NCBI RefSeq assembly: GCF_002161175.1
Contig: NZ_NFMA01000019.1
Coordinates: 1 to 57,727, forward strand
Length of the DNA stretch: 57,727 nt
Direction of reading: 5' to 3'
From: Flavonifractor sp. An100
GTDB taxonomy: Bacteria > Bacillota > Clostridia > Oscillospirales > Oscillospiraceae
The notes below the pieces were generated by a model that made no database searches, had not been told where the DNA came from, and saw nothing but the letters and a program-made list of their open reading frames with translations. A program made the position numbers and the translations under genes. How positions within the stretch are numbered: position 1 is the stretch's first letter; every line of letters starts with the position of its first letter. Positions 33,368 through 41,839 of this stretch are shown piece by piece.

Positions 33368-34258
33368 TTAAGCGGTTGGAGTTTTTTTCTTAGCCGGGCG
33401 GTTGAGCAGAAGGATGGCAAAAAAGATGGCGGCCATGCCCAGCAGCTTGTAAAGGGTGATTGCCTCCCGGAATACGCAGATGCCCAGCAGGGCGGCCACA
33501 AAGGGCTCGATGGTAGCTAAAATGGCGGCCTTTCCCGCCTCGGCGTAGCGGAGTCCCTCAGTGTAGAGAAGATAGGGCAGGATGCAGCACAGCACCCCGA
33601 TGCCCAGCGCGCCCACAATGGCTCTCCAGTCGGTGAGGAGGGCCAGGTCCCGGTGGAGGCCGGACAGGGGCAGGGCAAACACGGCGGAAAACAGAAATGT
33701 GTAGAAGGTGACGGTGGAGGAGGGGTACTTCCGCAGGGCAAACTTGCCAAAAATTGAATACAGAGCGTAGCCGAACCCGGAGCCCAATCCGAATAGTATT
33801 GTCACAAAGGATACATGCTGCTGCCCCAGGGGAAACAGTCCGGTGACCAGGGCACAGCCGGCAAAGGTGAGGGCCAGGGCGGCCAGCTTTATGGGGGTAA
33901 CCGCCTCCCGGAACAGGAAGGCAGAGAGGAAGGTGACAAAGATAGGGGAGGTGTAAAGGAGCACCGCCGCCACCGACATGGAGCTGGAGGAGATGGCGTT
34001 AAAGTAGCACCAGTTGAAGAAGAGGAGGGAGCACACCCCGGTGCCGAAAAAGTAGTACCAGTGCCGGGGCTGGATGCGCAGGGCGGAGGGGGCGGTGCGG
34101 GCCAGGAAGAGGCCGTAGACCACTGCGGCCACCGTCCCGCGGACGGCCACCCCCTCCATGGAGGACAGGCCGGCAGCGGTGAGCAGCTTGAGAAATACGC
34201 CGATGCATCCCCACAGGGAGGCGGCGAGAATGATGTTACGGTAGGCGGTTTGTTCCAT
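33368..34258 (-). CDS. EamA/DMT superfamily transporter
   Basis: 296 residues with about ten membrane helices in two EamA repeats (about 8-140 and 150-290). The conserved ends RGTVAAVVYGLFL, LYTSPIFVTFLSAFLFREAVT and ATIEPFVAALLGICVFREAIT are present. Members export amino acids, nucleosides or other metabolites. It lies upstream of the TrpB-like gene on the same strand but is separated from it by the T-box promoter. Start is the ATG at 34258. Substrate unknown. Confidence 0.9.
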   Translation of the reverse strand: MEQTAYRNIILAASLWGCIGVFLKLLTAAGLSSMEGVAVRGTVAAVVYGLFLARTAPSALRIQPRHWYYFFGTGVCSLLFFNWCYFNAISSSSMSVAAVLLYTSPIFVTFLSAFLFREAVTPIKLAALALTFAGCALVTGLFPLGQQHVSFVTILFGLGSGFGYALYSIFGKFALRKYPSSTVTFYTFLFSAVFALPLSGLHRDLALLTDWRAIVGALGIGVLCCILPYLLYTEGLRYAEAGKAAILATIEPFVAALLGICVFREAITLYKLLGMAAIFFAILLLNRPAKKKTPTA

Positions 34259-34263
34259 AGCCC

Positions 34264-34292
34264 TTGCCTCGATTCAAAAAGTTGGTTATACT
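34264..34292 (+). promoter_or_regulatory. Probable sigma-A promoter of sfsA
   Basis: TTGCCT (34264-34269), 17-base spacer, TATACT (34287-34292), 64 bases before the sfsA ATG. Confidence 0.65.
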
Positions 34293-34356
34293 GAAAGTCC
34301 GGTCCACAGTGTGTGGGCCAAAGAAATCAGAAGTGAAACTGGGGAGAGACGATTCC

Positions 34357-35058
34357 ATGCGCTATCCAAATATTACCCCCGGAGTTTTTGTGGCCCGGCC
34401 CAACCGCTTCATTGCCCACGTGGAGGTGGAGGGAGCGGTCCAGGTCTGCCATGTGAAAAATACCGGCCGGTGTCGGGAACTGTTGGTGCCTGGCTGCCGG
34501 GTCTATCTGACCAAAAGCGACAACCCCGCCCGAAAGACCCTGTACGATCTGGTGGCGGTGGAGAAGGAGACGGAGGAGGGCCCTCTGCTCATCAACATGG
34601 ACTCCCAGGCCCCCAACCGGGTCTTTGGGGAGTGGGCGGCGGCCGGAGGCTTCCGCAGAGCGCTGTCCCTGCTGCGGCCGGAGACTACATATGGTAACTC
34701 CCGTTTTGATTATTACTGGGAGCAATCGGAAAAGGAGCCCATACGGGGGTTTGTAGAGGTAAAGGGGGTCACCCTGGAGGAGAAGGGGATCGTCCGCTTC
34801 CCGGATGCCCCCACGCTGCGGGGTGTCAAACACCTGGAGGAATTGGTGGTCGCCCACGAGGCGGGGTATGAAACGGCACTCTGCTTCATCGTCCAGATGG
34901 AAGGGATGCGGTATCTGGAACCCAATGACCTCACCCATCCGGAATTTGGTGCGGCTGTGCGCCGGGCCGCCCGGGCAGGAGTGGAGGTGCTGGCTATGGA
35001 GTGCCGGGTGACACCGGACAGCCTGACCGTGGCCCGTCCCATTCCCGTGAAATTATAA
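34357..35058 (+). CDS. sfsA: SfsA family protein (sugar fermentation stimulation protein)
   Basis: 233 residues from the ATG at 34357 (GGGGAGAG upstream), the usual length. Typical SfsA blocks are seen: HVKNTGRCRELLVPG, LINMDSQAPNR, RFDYYW, and FVEVKGVTLEEKGIVRFPDAPTLRGVKHLEEL, which is the metal-dependent nuclease-like core. The cellular role is poorly defined; in E. coli overexpression affects maltose metabolism, and the fold suggests a nuclease. Single gene with its own promoter and terminator. Confidence 0.95.
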   Translation: MRYPNITPGVFVARPNRFIAHVEVEGAVQVCHVKNTGRCRELLVPGCRVYLTKSDNPARKTLYDLVAVEKETEEGPLLINMDSQAPNRVFGEWAAAGGFRRALSLLRPETTYGNSRFDYYWEQSEKEPIRGFVEVKGVTLEEKGIVRFPDAPTLRGVKHLEELVVAHEAGYETALCFIVQMEGMRYLEPNDLTHPEFGAAVRRAARAGVEVLAMECRVTPDSLTVARPIPVKL

Positions 35059-35079
35059 GAATCGGATTGCAACAGGGAG

Positions 35080-35118
35080 CGCCGCCCGGCCATTTGGTCG
35101 GGCGGCGGATATTTTTTA
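35080..35118 (+). terminator. Terminator of sfsA
   Basis: Stem CGCCGCCCG (35080-35088) with CGGGCGGCG (35099-35107), followed by GATATTTTTTAG. Confidence 0.85.
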
Positions 35119-35835
35119 GTGGGTGCGGGGGAATTTGTACCGGCACAGCTGTTCTTTGCAGTGGGCACACTGGAGATTGCGGTTGGAGCCGGACCAGAAC
35201 CGCTCCGGATGACGGCGGTAACGCACCTCCCAGCACACGAGGACCACGACTCCCGTCCAAAAGAGGCTCTGGGCGTACCAGTGGGGCACACACATCAGGG
35301 GGGCGGCCATCATCCAGGACCCCCAGGCAAAAATCCGGCAGTTGACACAGCAGCGGTTGCCCATCAGGAAAGTCTGGAAGGGGCAAAAGAAGAGTACACA
35401 CACCAGATCGCACAAATAGCACAGGGCACACAGCAGCACCAGGTGAGGAATGCGGAGAATACCCCGGTGGTACAGAGCGCCAAAGCAAAGGTTAATGACC
35501 AGCCACACCGCCGCTACCCTACGGGCACCCCGGTTTTGCTGGTGCACTGCCTGGCGCAGCTGTTGGGGAGAATAGGAGGGGGCGGGGGCGTACCGGGTGG
35601 GGTATTGTTTCAGACAGCCGGTGGTCAGGCCGCTTTTGGGGCTGAGCTGGGCCACCATGGACAGCAGGACCACAGCCCAGAGCAGCAGTAAGGGGAGGCT
35701 GGGGCGGCCGGCGCGGGTAAAGTCCAGGAGGGAGGGGGCGGTGAGATAGAGCGCTCCGATGCACAAAAATACCATCAGACGGAAGGCAAAGTCCCGCAGA
35801 TAGCGCCGGGTCACAGGGGTGAGGGAAGCTGTCAT
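35116..35835 (-). CDS. Hypothetical integral membrane protein with CxxC motifs
   Basis: 239 residues; AGGAGG lies 6 bases before the ATG. Two hydrophobic helices are near the N-terminus (about 14-60), then a soluble basic segment and three or four more helices (about 105-210). CCVNC sits between helices and CAHCKEQLC at the C-terminus, a possible small zinc ribbon or redox pair. I do not recognise a family. It is upstream of recR on the same strand with a 34-base gap to the recR stop, and may share its transcript. No function is proposed. Confidence 0.65.
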   Translation of the reverse strand: MTASLTPVTRRYLRDFAFRLMVFLCIGALYLTAPSLLDFTRAGRPSLPLLLLWAVVLLSMVAQLSPKSGLTTGCLKQYPTRYAPAPSYSPQQLRQAVHQQNRGARRVAAVWLVINLCFGALYHRGILRIPHLVLLCALCYLCDLVCVLFFCPFQTFLMGNRCCVNCRIFAWGSWMMAAPLMCVPHWYAQSLFWTGVVVLVCWEVRYRRHPERFWSGSNRNLQCAHCKEQLCRYKFPRTH

Positions 35836-35869
35836 AGGGGACCTCCTTTCCTTTTTGTGTGCGAACTGC

Positions 35870-36472
35870 TCACATCTCTCTGCGTCCCTCCAGGGCCCGC
35901 ATGAGGGTGGCGTCGTCAGCGTATTCCAAATGGCTGCCCACGGGGATGCCGTAGGCCAGACGGGTAACCTTCACTTGGAAGGGCTTCAGCAGGCGGGAGA
36001 GATACATGGCGGTGGCCTCCCCCTCCGTATCCGGGTTGGTTGCCATGATAACCTCGGACACTCCTCCGGCGGATACCCGCTCCACCAGGGATTTGATGTG
36101 CAGATCATCAGGGCCCACGTGATTCATAGGGGAAATGACCCCGTGGAGCACATGGTACAGCCCCTGATACTCCCGGGAGCGCTCCATGGCTACCACATCC
36201 TTGGGGTCGGCCACTACGCAGATGAGGGACCGGTCCCGTTTGGGACTGCGGCAGATGGGACAGGGGCCATCCCCGTCAGTGAGATTCTCGCAGACGGGAC
36301 AGCAGTGAATGGCAGATTTGGCGTCCACAATGGCCTGGGCAAAGGTGCCAGCCTCCTCAGGGGAGAGGGAGAGCACATAAAAAGCCAGGCGCTGGGCGGA
36401 CTTCATCCCGATGCCGGGCAGCTTGGCAAACTGTTCTACCAGGTGCTCCAGAGCGGGGGGAAAATACTCCAT
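35870..36472 (-). CDS. recR: Recombination mediator protein RecR
   Basis: 200 residues, standard length. The helix-hairpin-helix KLPGIGMKSAQRLAF at the start, the four-cysteine zinc motif CCPVCENLTDGDGPCPIC and the Toprim domain (LICVVADPKDVVAMER, MATNPDTEGEATAMYL) are complete. The YGIPVGSHLEYADDATLMRALEGR ending is diagnostic. With RecO it loads RecA on gapped DNA. GGAGG precedes the ATG. It is usually found behind dnaX and ybaB, but those genes are not here; instead rpe lies upstream, behind a terminator. Confidence 0.97.
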   Translation of the reverse strand: MEYFPPALEHLVEQFAKLPGIGMKSAQRLAFYVLSLSPEEAGTFAQAIVDAKSAIHCCPVCENLTDGDGPCPICRSPKRDRSLICVVADPKDVVAMERSREYQGLYHVLHGVISPMNHVGPDDLHIKSLVERVSAGGVSEVIMATNPDTEGEATAMYLSRLLKPFQVKVTRLAYGIPVGSHLEYADDATLMRALEGRREM

Positions 36473-36497
36473 GGGGAAGAACCTCCGAACAAAGGAA

Positions 36498-36527
36498 AAA
36501 TTGTAGGCGGGAGCTCAGAGCTCCCGC
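36498..36527 (-). terminator. Terminator of rpe
   Basis: GCGGGAGCTC-A-GAGCTCCCGC (36507-36527); on the minus strand it is followed by CTACAATTTTT. Confidence 0.75.
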
Positions 36528-36556
36528 TCCAGGGTGATGACAAATTTTATTTATAG

Positions 36557-37201
36557 TCACACCCGCAAAGCGGCGATGGCAGCGGGGATATCCTCCTTGC
36601 CGTAGACAGCGGAGCCGGCCACCAGCACGTTGGCTCCAGCCTCCACCACCAGGGGGGCAGTTTTGGGGGAGATGCCGCCGTCCACCTCCAGTTCGCAGGA
36701 GGGGTTATACTTCTCAATGAGGGCGCGGACCTGCCGGATGGTGTCCAGCTGGGACTCCATAAAGGCCTGGCCGCCGAAGCCGGGCTCCACCGTCATGACC
36801 AGTACCAGGTCCAGCTCCTCCAGATAAGGGAGAATAGCGTTAGCAGAGGTAATGGGCCGCAGGGCAACCGCCTTCTTCACTCCGCACTCACCCATGACCT
36901 TCAAGGCCTGGGCAATGCGGGTGGGGTGATCGGCCTCCAGATGGACAGATAGGAGGTCGGCCCCCGCCTTGGCGAAGTCCTCAATGTACCGCAGGGGCTT
37001 GTCTACCATCAGGTGGACGTCCAAAAACATGTCCGTGCACTTGCGGATGGATTTGACCACAGGGATGCCGATGGTGATATTGGGTACGAAGGCGCCGTCC
37101 ATTACGTCCACATGGAGGTAGTCGGCGGAGGAAACCTTGTGAATATCCCGTTCCAGGTTAGCAAAGTCGGCGGAGAGGATGGAGGGGGCGATTTTGACCA
37201 T
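36557..37201 (-). CDS. rpe: Ribulose-phosphate 3-epimerase
   Basis: 214 residues of a TIM-barrel. The start MVKIAPSILSADFANLERDI, the metal/catalytic strand LHVDVMDGAFVPNITIG, SVHLEADHPTRI, MTVEPGFGGQAFM and LEVDGGISPKTAP with VAGSAVYG are all classical. It interconverts ribulose 5-phosphate and xylulose 5-phosphate in the pentose phosphate pathway. GAGGT precedes the ATG. Monocistronic, between the GC-rich non-coding stretch 37202-37443 and recR. Confidence 0.97.
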   Translation of the reverse strand: MVKIAPSILSADFANLERDIHKVSSADYLHVDVMDGAFVPNITIGIPVVKSIRKCTDMFLDVHLMVDKPLRYIEDFAKAGADLLSVHLEADHPTRIAQALKVMGECGVKKAVALRPITSANAILPYLEELDLVLVMTVEPGFGGQAFMESQLDTIRQVRALIEKYNPSCELEVDGGISPKTAPLVVEAGANVLVAGSAVYGKEDIPAAIAALRV

Positions 37202-37392
37202 AGTAGCTACCTCACTTTCATAGCGGTTTTCCAGGCAGGGGCAGGGGCGGGCCTTGGCGCATAGGATGCTTCAGCGGAGAGGGGGACGCGGGGCGTCCTC
37301 CGGTGCGCCCCGAGGGGAGCAGGCTGCTCCAGGCCGGGCCCACGGCCCCAGCCCGCCTGTTTCCCTTCGGCAGGTCTGCCGCTTTTCAGATA

Positions 37393-37425
37393 GCCATCCA
37401 CCGGCGGTGCAGCCGCCGGTGGATG
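37393..37425. repeat. GC-rich perfect hairpin downstream of ilvA
   Basis: CCATCCACCGGCGG (37393-37406) and its exact complement (37412-37425) with a 5-base loop. No U-rich tail follows in either direction, so it may be a processing or rho-dependent end rather than an intrinsic terminator. The surrounding 242 bases (37202-37443) are very GC-rich and hold no gene I can support. Confidence 0.55.
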
Positions 37426-37443
37426 GCAGGGAACAAAGGATGA

Positions 37444-38664
37444 TCAGGTATAAAAATCTCCGGTGTCCGTCAGGGAGACCTGATAGCCCTCCTGGCGCAG
37501 GGCAGAGAGGATCTGCTCCTTGTGGTCGTGGCCAAAAGCCTCCAGAGTGACCCGCAGCTCCACGCCGGACTGGCGGTTGATGTTGATAAACTGGTTGTGC
37601 TCCAGCTTGATGATGTTGCCGTTGTTTTTGGCCAGGACGCCGGCTACCCGCATCAGTTCGCCGGGGCGGTCGGGGAGCTGAACGGCGAAGGTGAAGATCC
37701 GCCCCCGGCCGATGAGGCCGTGCTGAACCAGAGAGGCCATGGTGATCACGTCCATGTTGCCCCCGGAGAGCACGGATACGATGTTCTTCCCCTTACAGTC
37801 CAGGTGACGCAGAGCGGCCACTGTGAGCAGGCCGGCGTTTTCCACCACCATCTTGTGCCGTTCCATGACGTCTAAGAAAGCCTCCACCAGTTCTCCATCC
37901 TCCAGGGCCAGAACACGATCCACATGCTGCTGTACATAGGGGAAGACCAGATCGCCGGGGGTTTTTACTGCCACACCGTCGGCAATGGTGGTGGCGGTGG
38001 GCAGAGTCACCACATGACCGGCCTCCAGGCTGGCCTTCATGGAGGCGGCGCCGGTGGGCTCCACACCGATGACCTCCACATTGGGGTTGAGGAGCTTAGC
38101 CAGGGTGGCTACGCCCGCGGCCAGGCCGCCTCCGCCGATGGGGACTAGGATGATATCCACGTCGGGAAGATCCTGGAAGATTTCATAGGCGATGGTGCCC
38201 TGTCCGGTGGCCAGAGTCAGGTCGTTGAAGGGGTGGACATAGGTCAAGCCCTCCTCCTCCGAGAGCTTGGCGGCCAGCTCGGCGGCGTCGTCAAAGACCT
38301 CGCCGTGGAGGATGACGTTGGCTCCGTAGTCCTTGGTGTTGTTCACCTTCACCAGGGGGGTGGTGGTGGGCATGACGATAGTGGCGGGCACCCCGGCAGC
38401 TTGGGCGGCATAGGCCACGCCCTGGGCGTGGTTTCCTGCCGAAGCGGTCACCAGTCCCCGCTCCTTTTCTTCCTGTGTCAGAGTGCTGATCTTGAAATAG
38501 GCTCCACGAATCTTGTACGCCCCGGTGACCTGCATATTTTCCGGCTTCAAATAGACGTTGTTGCCGCAGCTTTTGGACAGGTAGGGGGAGTGGATCAGAG
38601 GGGTGGGCCGCAGTACGCCCTGGAGCACGCTCCGGGCGTTTTTAAACTGTTCAAGAGTCAGCAT
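37444..38664 (-). CDS. ilvA: Threonine ammonia-lyase with C-terminal ACT domain
   Basis: 406 residues from the ATG at 38664, which lies 9 bases after AAAGGAG; the ATG nine bases earlier abuts the ribosome-binding site. It deaminates threonine (or serine) to 2-oxobutyrate (pyruvate) with PLP. K51 in TGAYKIRGAYFKI is the cofactor lysine and VPIGGGGLAAG the phosphate loop. A single ACT domain (about 330-406, FAVQLPDRPGELMRVAGVLAKNNGNI) would allow feedback by isoleucine or another ligand. Single-ACT enzymes of this size are often catabolic; the symbol is given for the family. Own promoter, no other ilv gene nearby. Confidence 0.92.
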   Translation of the reverse strand: MLTLEQFKNARSVLQGVLRPTPLIHSPYLSKSCGNNVYLKPENMQVTGAYKIRGAYFKISTLTQEEKERGLVTASAGNHAQGVAYAAQAAGVPATIVMPTTTPLVKVNNTKDYGANVILHGEVFDDAAELAAKLSEEEGLTYVHPFNDLTLATGQGTIAYEIFQDLPDVDIILVPIGGGGLAAGVATLAKLLNPNVEVIGVEPTGAASMKASLEAGHVVTLPTATTIADGVAVKTPGDLVFPYVQQHVDRVLALEDGELVEAFLDVMERHKMVVENAGLLTVAALRHLDCKGKNIVSVLSGGNMDVITMASLVQHGLIGRGRIFTFAVQLPDRPGELMRVAGVLAKNNGNIIKLEHNQFININRQSGVELRVTLEAFGHDHKEQILSALRQEGYQVSLTDTGDFYT

Positions 38665-38708
38665 GGGGAACATCTCCTTTGCACATAAGTAAGAATGAAT
38701 CACTTTTC

Positions 38709-38737
38709 ATCATACTCAATCTTTTTCTCCAAGTCAA
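38709..38737 (-). promoter_or_regulatory. Sigma-A promoter of ilvA
   Basis: Minus strand TTGACT (38737-38732), 17-base spacer, TATGAT (38714-38709). Confidence 0.8.
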
Positions 38738-38767
38738 TCCAAAAAACAGCGGGACTGCCGGGAAACC

Positions 38768-40588
38768 TCAGTAGTTTCCGCTCCAGTTTTTACCCAAAAG
38801 CCGGTCGTAGGTGATCAGCCCCATGGCCTGGGTAAACCGGGCGATTTCCTGAGTCTCCGGCAGCTGCAGCCGGATGTTGTAGTAGGGGGCCGTCTGGAAA
38901 AATTGGAATAGCAGCTCCATGTAGCAGGTGCGTCCCATGCCGGTGGAGCGGACCACGGTATTTAAAAGATTGTAGTCGGAGATCTGATTGCCGGACTGGC
39001 TGGTGAGTAGACCGGGGGCCAGATCCCGGTTGGAGTAGATGAGGAAAGGGGTGGAGTAGAGCTTGTCCAGCTCCTCCTGGCTGAAGCCGTCCAAAGTGTT
39101 TACAAACCCACTTTCGTTGTAGGCCAGGTGGTTAGCCCTTAAGGTGGGCAGGTGGTCGCCAAAGAACACAAGGACAGTGGGCCGTTCCCGGCTGTCCACC
39201 CAGCTTGCCAGCTCCCCCAGCATCTGGTCGGCGTCATAGAGCCCCTGGGTGTAGGTGGTCAGGGCGGTGAGAGACTCCTGAGAGAGGGCGGGGGCATCCA
39301 CCTGAATGGAAATGTTGCTGGGGTCCAGCGCCCCATAGGGCTGGTGGTTCTCCATGGTGATGGCAAAGAGAAAGACCGGCTGCTGGGCGTTGTCTGCTAG
39401 GGCCTGGATGGCCTGGGCGGTGGTGTGGTCGGAGATATAATTTCGTTTCCAGGTGATCTCTGCCAGGGAACCGATCTCCTCCTGTCCGTAGAAGGCGTCA
39501 AAGCCCAGCAGGGGATATGCTCCTTCCCGGGAGTAGAACTTCTTGTCGTAGGGGTGCAGGGCCAGGGTGGTGTAGCCGGCCTGCTTGTAGTGGGAGACGT
39601 AGGAAGAAACCTCCTGCTGCACGTACCAATAGGGAGTGGTCACATTGGGCAGGTAGTCGGTGGTAAGGCCGGTCAAAATGGCAAATTCCGGGCGTACCGT
39701 GCCGCCGCCCACAGCGGTGGTGTAGAGCATGCCGCTTTGACAGTTGGAGTCCTCCAACAGCCGGTCATAATTGGAGAGTGGGTTTTGAGAAAAGGTCACG
39801 CCGGGCAAACTACGGGGGTCAAAGAAGCTCTCGCTGAGCACCACCACCACATCGTAGAGGGGGACGTCCGGATCGGCAGGGACGGCAGGAAACTCCTCCA
39901 GCAGTGCCTGGATAGCCTGCTCGCTGTATCCAGCGGGTGGATGGACGTCCATATTGAGCAGATTCAGCATAAAGGCGCCCACAAAGCCGTTGGCGGAGTA
40001 ATTGGAGCTTTGAAGGGCGGAATCGAAGGCGGACATGCCGAACCGCCCCAACAGGTCCTGGACCCGTTGGGGGGTGGAGACGGACAGGTTGACGGCTAAC
40101 ACTAGCAAAGCAGCGGCGGACCAGCGGGGAAAGGGAGACAGGGAAAGCCGGGTTCCGGCAGCAAACAGAAGTAAAACCAGGATCAGGAGCAAAGCAGCTC
40201 CCGGCCAGAACCAGAGGGGCTGTCCTCCGCTGAGAAAGGAGGTCAGGTCTCCGGTCTGGGAGAGCATCCCCAGATCCTGGGGATAGAAGTTGTCCCCGTT
40301 GAGGGCTGCTTTGGTGTAGTTGACATAGGCACAGATAACACTCCCAAGCCCCAAAAGAAGGGCGGACGGCCATACCCGGCCGAACAGCAGAACCAGAATA
40401 CTGTATAAGAGGTATATCGTCAGGCAGGCAAACAGAGCGGAGCCTGGATGCTTTTCGAAAAAGGAGTGTAGCTGTTCCAACTGTCCGCCATAGTTCATGT
40501 ATTCCATTAAGAGCAGACAGGGCAGAGGGAACAGCAGTGCAACCAGCCCGGCCAGGATGCGTACAGGTGCGGGGGCAGAAGGGCGCAT
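38768..40588 (-). CDS. LTA synthase family sulfatase (LtaS-like)
   Basis: 606 residues. Four or five N-terminal membrane helices (about 10-170) are followed by an extracellular alkaline-phosphatase-fold domain. The metal site is VVVLSESFFD (E253), the nucleophile threonine T297 in GGGTVRPEFAILTG, and the later metal motif VFFGDHLPTL. LtaS enzymes move glycerol-phosphate from phosphatidylglycerol onto growing lipoteichoic acid at the outer membrane face. EFAILTG is typical of a large clostridial subfamily whose polymer may differ from polyglycerol-phosphate. Single gene. Confidence 0.9.
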   Translation of the reverse strand: MRPSAPAPVRILAGLVALLFPLPCLLLMEYMNYGGQLEQLHSFFEKHPGSALFACLTIYLLYSILVLLFGRVWPSALLLGLGSVICAYVNYTKAALNGDNFYPQDLGMLSQTGDLTSFLSGGQPLWFWPGAALLLILVLLLFAAGTRLSLSPFPRWSAAALLVLAVNLSVSTPQRVQDLLGRFGMSAFDSALQSSNYSANGFVGAFMLNLLNMDVHPPAGYSEQAIQALLEEFPAVPADPDVPLYDVVVVLSESFFDPRSLPGVTFSQNPLSNYDRLLEDSNCQSGMLYTTAVGGGTVRPEFAILTGLTTDYLPNVTTPYWYVQQEVSSYVSHYKQAGYTTLALHPYDKKFYSREGAYPLLGFDAFYGQEEIGSLAEITWKRNYISDHTTAQAIQALADNAQQPVFLFAITMENHQPYGALDPSNISIQVDAPALSQESLTALTTYTQGLYDADQMLGELASWVDSRERPTVLVFFGDHLPTLRANHLAYNESGFVNTLDGFSQEELDKLYSTPFLIYSNRDLAPGLLTSQSGNQISDYNLLNTVVRSTGMGRTCYMELLFQFFQTAPYYNIRLQLPETQEIARFTQAMGLITYDRLLGKNWSGNY

Positions 40589-40715
40589 GGAGGAAGGCTC
40601 CTTTCCATTTCACAGAGAATATAAAAGAGGGCTAGGGTCAGAGTAAGACAAATTTTACCTAAATTTTACAACCTTTGCACAAAGATTGCAACCGCTTCCC
40701 TTACGAGTCTGGTCC

Positions 40716-40744
40716 TTGACACCAAATGGGCAGCAGGGTATGAT
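40716..40744 (+). promoter_or_regulatory. Sigma-A promoter of the xpaC/telA group
   Basis: TTGACA (40716-40721), 17-base spacer, TATGAT (40739-40744), about 50 bases before the first ATG. Confidence 0.88.
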
Positions 40745-40796
40745 AAGGAATAAGATCAAAACACAGGCTGGCCTGAAAGGCCGTGGAGGAGTACCT

Positions 40797-41540
40797 ATGG
40801 CAAAGCATATCAAACGGTCGGTTGTCCCGATTTATCTCATTGGCGTGGTGTGGCTGGGCTATGCCCTGCTGTTTCCCCTGCGCACAGTGAGTCAATATGT
40901 TCTGTGTGGAGGAGTCTCTCTGCTGGCCTTCGTGGTGGGGAAAGCCATTTTCCCGGACAAGGTGTTTGAAATGCCCGGGGAACCGGAGAAAAAACAGGCG
41001 CCAAAGGAAGAGAAAACGAAGGAAGAGCCCAAGAAGGAGAAGCCCAAATCCACAGGAAATCCAGAGATCGACCGGCTGATTCAGGAACGGGACCGGGCCG
41101 TGAGCGAGATGCGCCGGCTCAACGACAATATTCCCGATGAAAAAATTTCCGACCAGATCGACCATCTGGAGGAGGTCACCCGGAAGATCATCGATCAGGT
41201 GGTGGAGCAGCCCAAGAAGCTGCCCCAGATCCGCCGCTTTTTGGACTATTACCTGCCCACTACCCTGAAAATCCTCAACGCTTATGACCGCATGGATGCG
41301 GTGGGTATTTCGGGGCAGAACATCGATACCACCAAACAGAAGGTGGAGAAGATGATGGACACCATTTCCCAGGCCTTTGACCGGCAACTGGACGCGCTGT
41401 TTGGGGAAGAGGCGCTGGACATCTCCACCGACATCACAGTGATGGAAAACCTGCTGGCCCGGGAGGGGTTAAGCGGGATGAATCTGGGCAGAGAAACTAA
41501 GACAGATGGCGGAGACAGTTCTGTCCACCTGGAACTGTGA
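40797..41540 (+). CDS. XpaC-like (5-bromo-4-chloroindolyl phosphate hydrolysis) family protein
   Basis: 247 residues from the ATG at 40797 (GGAGG upstream). Two membrane helices near the N-terminus (about 9-50), a Lys/Glu/Pro-rich charged linker (about 60-90), then an all-helical domain with the XpaC motif IRRFLDYYLPTTLKILNAYDRM. The name comes from a Bacillus phenotype; the biochemical function is unknown. Members are almost always next to TelA, as here, and the pair is linked to toxic anion or cell-envelope stress resistance. First gene of an apparent four-gene operon ending at 44099. Confidence 0.88.
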   Translation: MAKHIKRSVVPIYLIGVVWLGYALLFPLRTVSQYVLCGGVSLLAFVVGKAIFPDKVFEMPGEPEKKQAPKEEKTKEEPKKEKPKSTGNPEIDRLIQERDRAVSEMRRLNDNIPDEKISDQIDHLEEVTRKIIDQVVEQPKKLPQIRRFLDYYLPTTLKILNAYDRMDAVGISGQNIDTTKQKVEKMMDTISQAFDRQLDALFGEEALDISTDITVMENLLAREGLSGMNLGRETKTDGGDSSVHLEL

Positions 41541-41550
41541 GGGAGAGACG

Positions 41551-41769
41551 ATGAACTGGAAAAACTTGTGGATGCCGCTGTTGTCCCTGGCCATGCTGGT
41601 GATCAATGGCGTGCAGCTGGCGGGACAGTTAAAGCAGCCCGATGGAGGCTCCCCCACTGGCACGATACTGATGACCCTGGTGTGGTTGGTCCTGCTGGCG
41701 TTCAGCCTGCGCTATACGCTCTCCAGAAGAAAGGAGAGGGACAAGGGGCAGGGAGACAAGAAATCCTGA
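41551..41769 (+). CDS. Small hypothetical membrane protein
   Basis: 72 residues from the ATG at 41551 (GGGAGAG upstream), starting 10 bases after the XpaC stop. Two predicted membrane helices (about 8-25 and 38-55) are joined by a Gly/Pro/Gln-rich turn, ending in a strongly basic cytoplasmic tail (RRKERDKGQGDKKS). No family recognised. Its place between xpaC and telA suggests a role in the same envelope system. Confidence 0.7.
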   Translation: MNWKNLWMPLLSLAMLVINGVQLAGQLKQPDGGSPTGTILMTLVWLVLLAFSLRYTLSRRKERDKGQGDKKS

Positions 41770-41839
41770 AGCCGGCAGAAGAGCCGCGGTAAAATAGAAT
41801 GAATCCCACCATCAAACTGGGATAATGGAGGAAACGACA

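Noticed and set aside
37202-37443. A small gene or RNA in the GC-rich gap between rpe and ilvA
   Set aside because: Only Arg/Pro/Gly-rich frames without ribosome-binding sites and one perfect hairpin are present; nothing supports a product.
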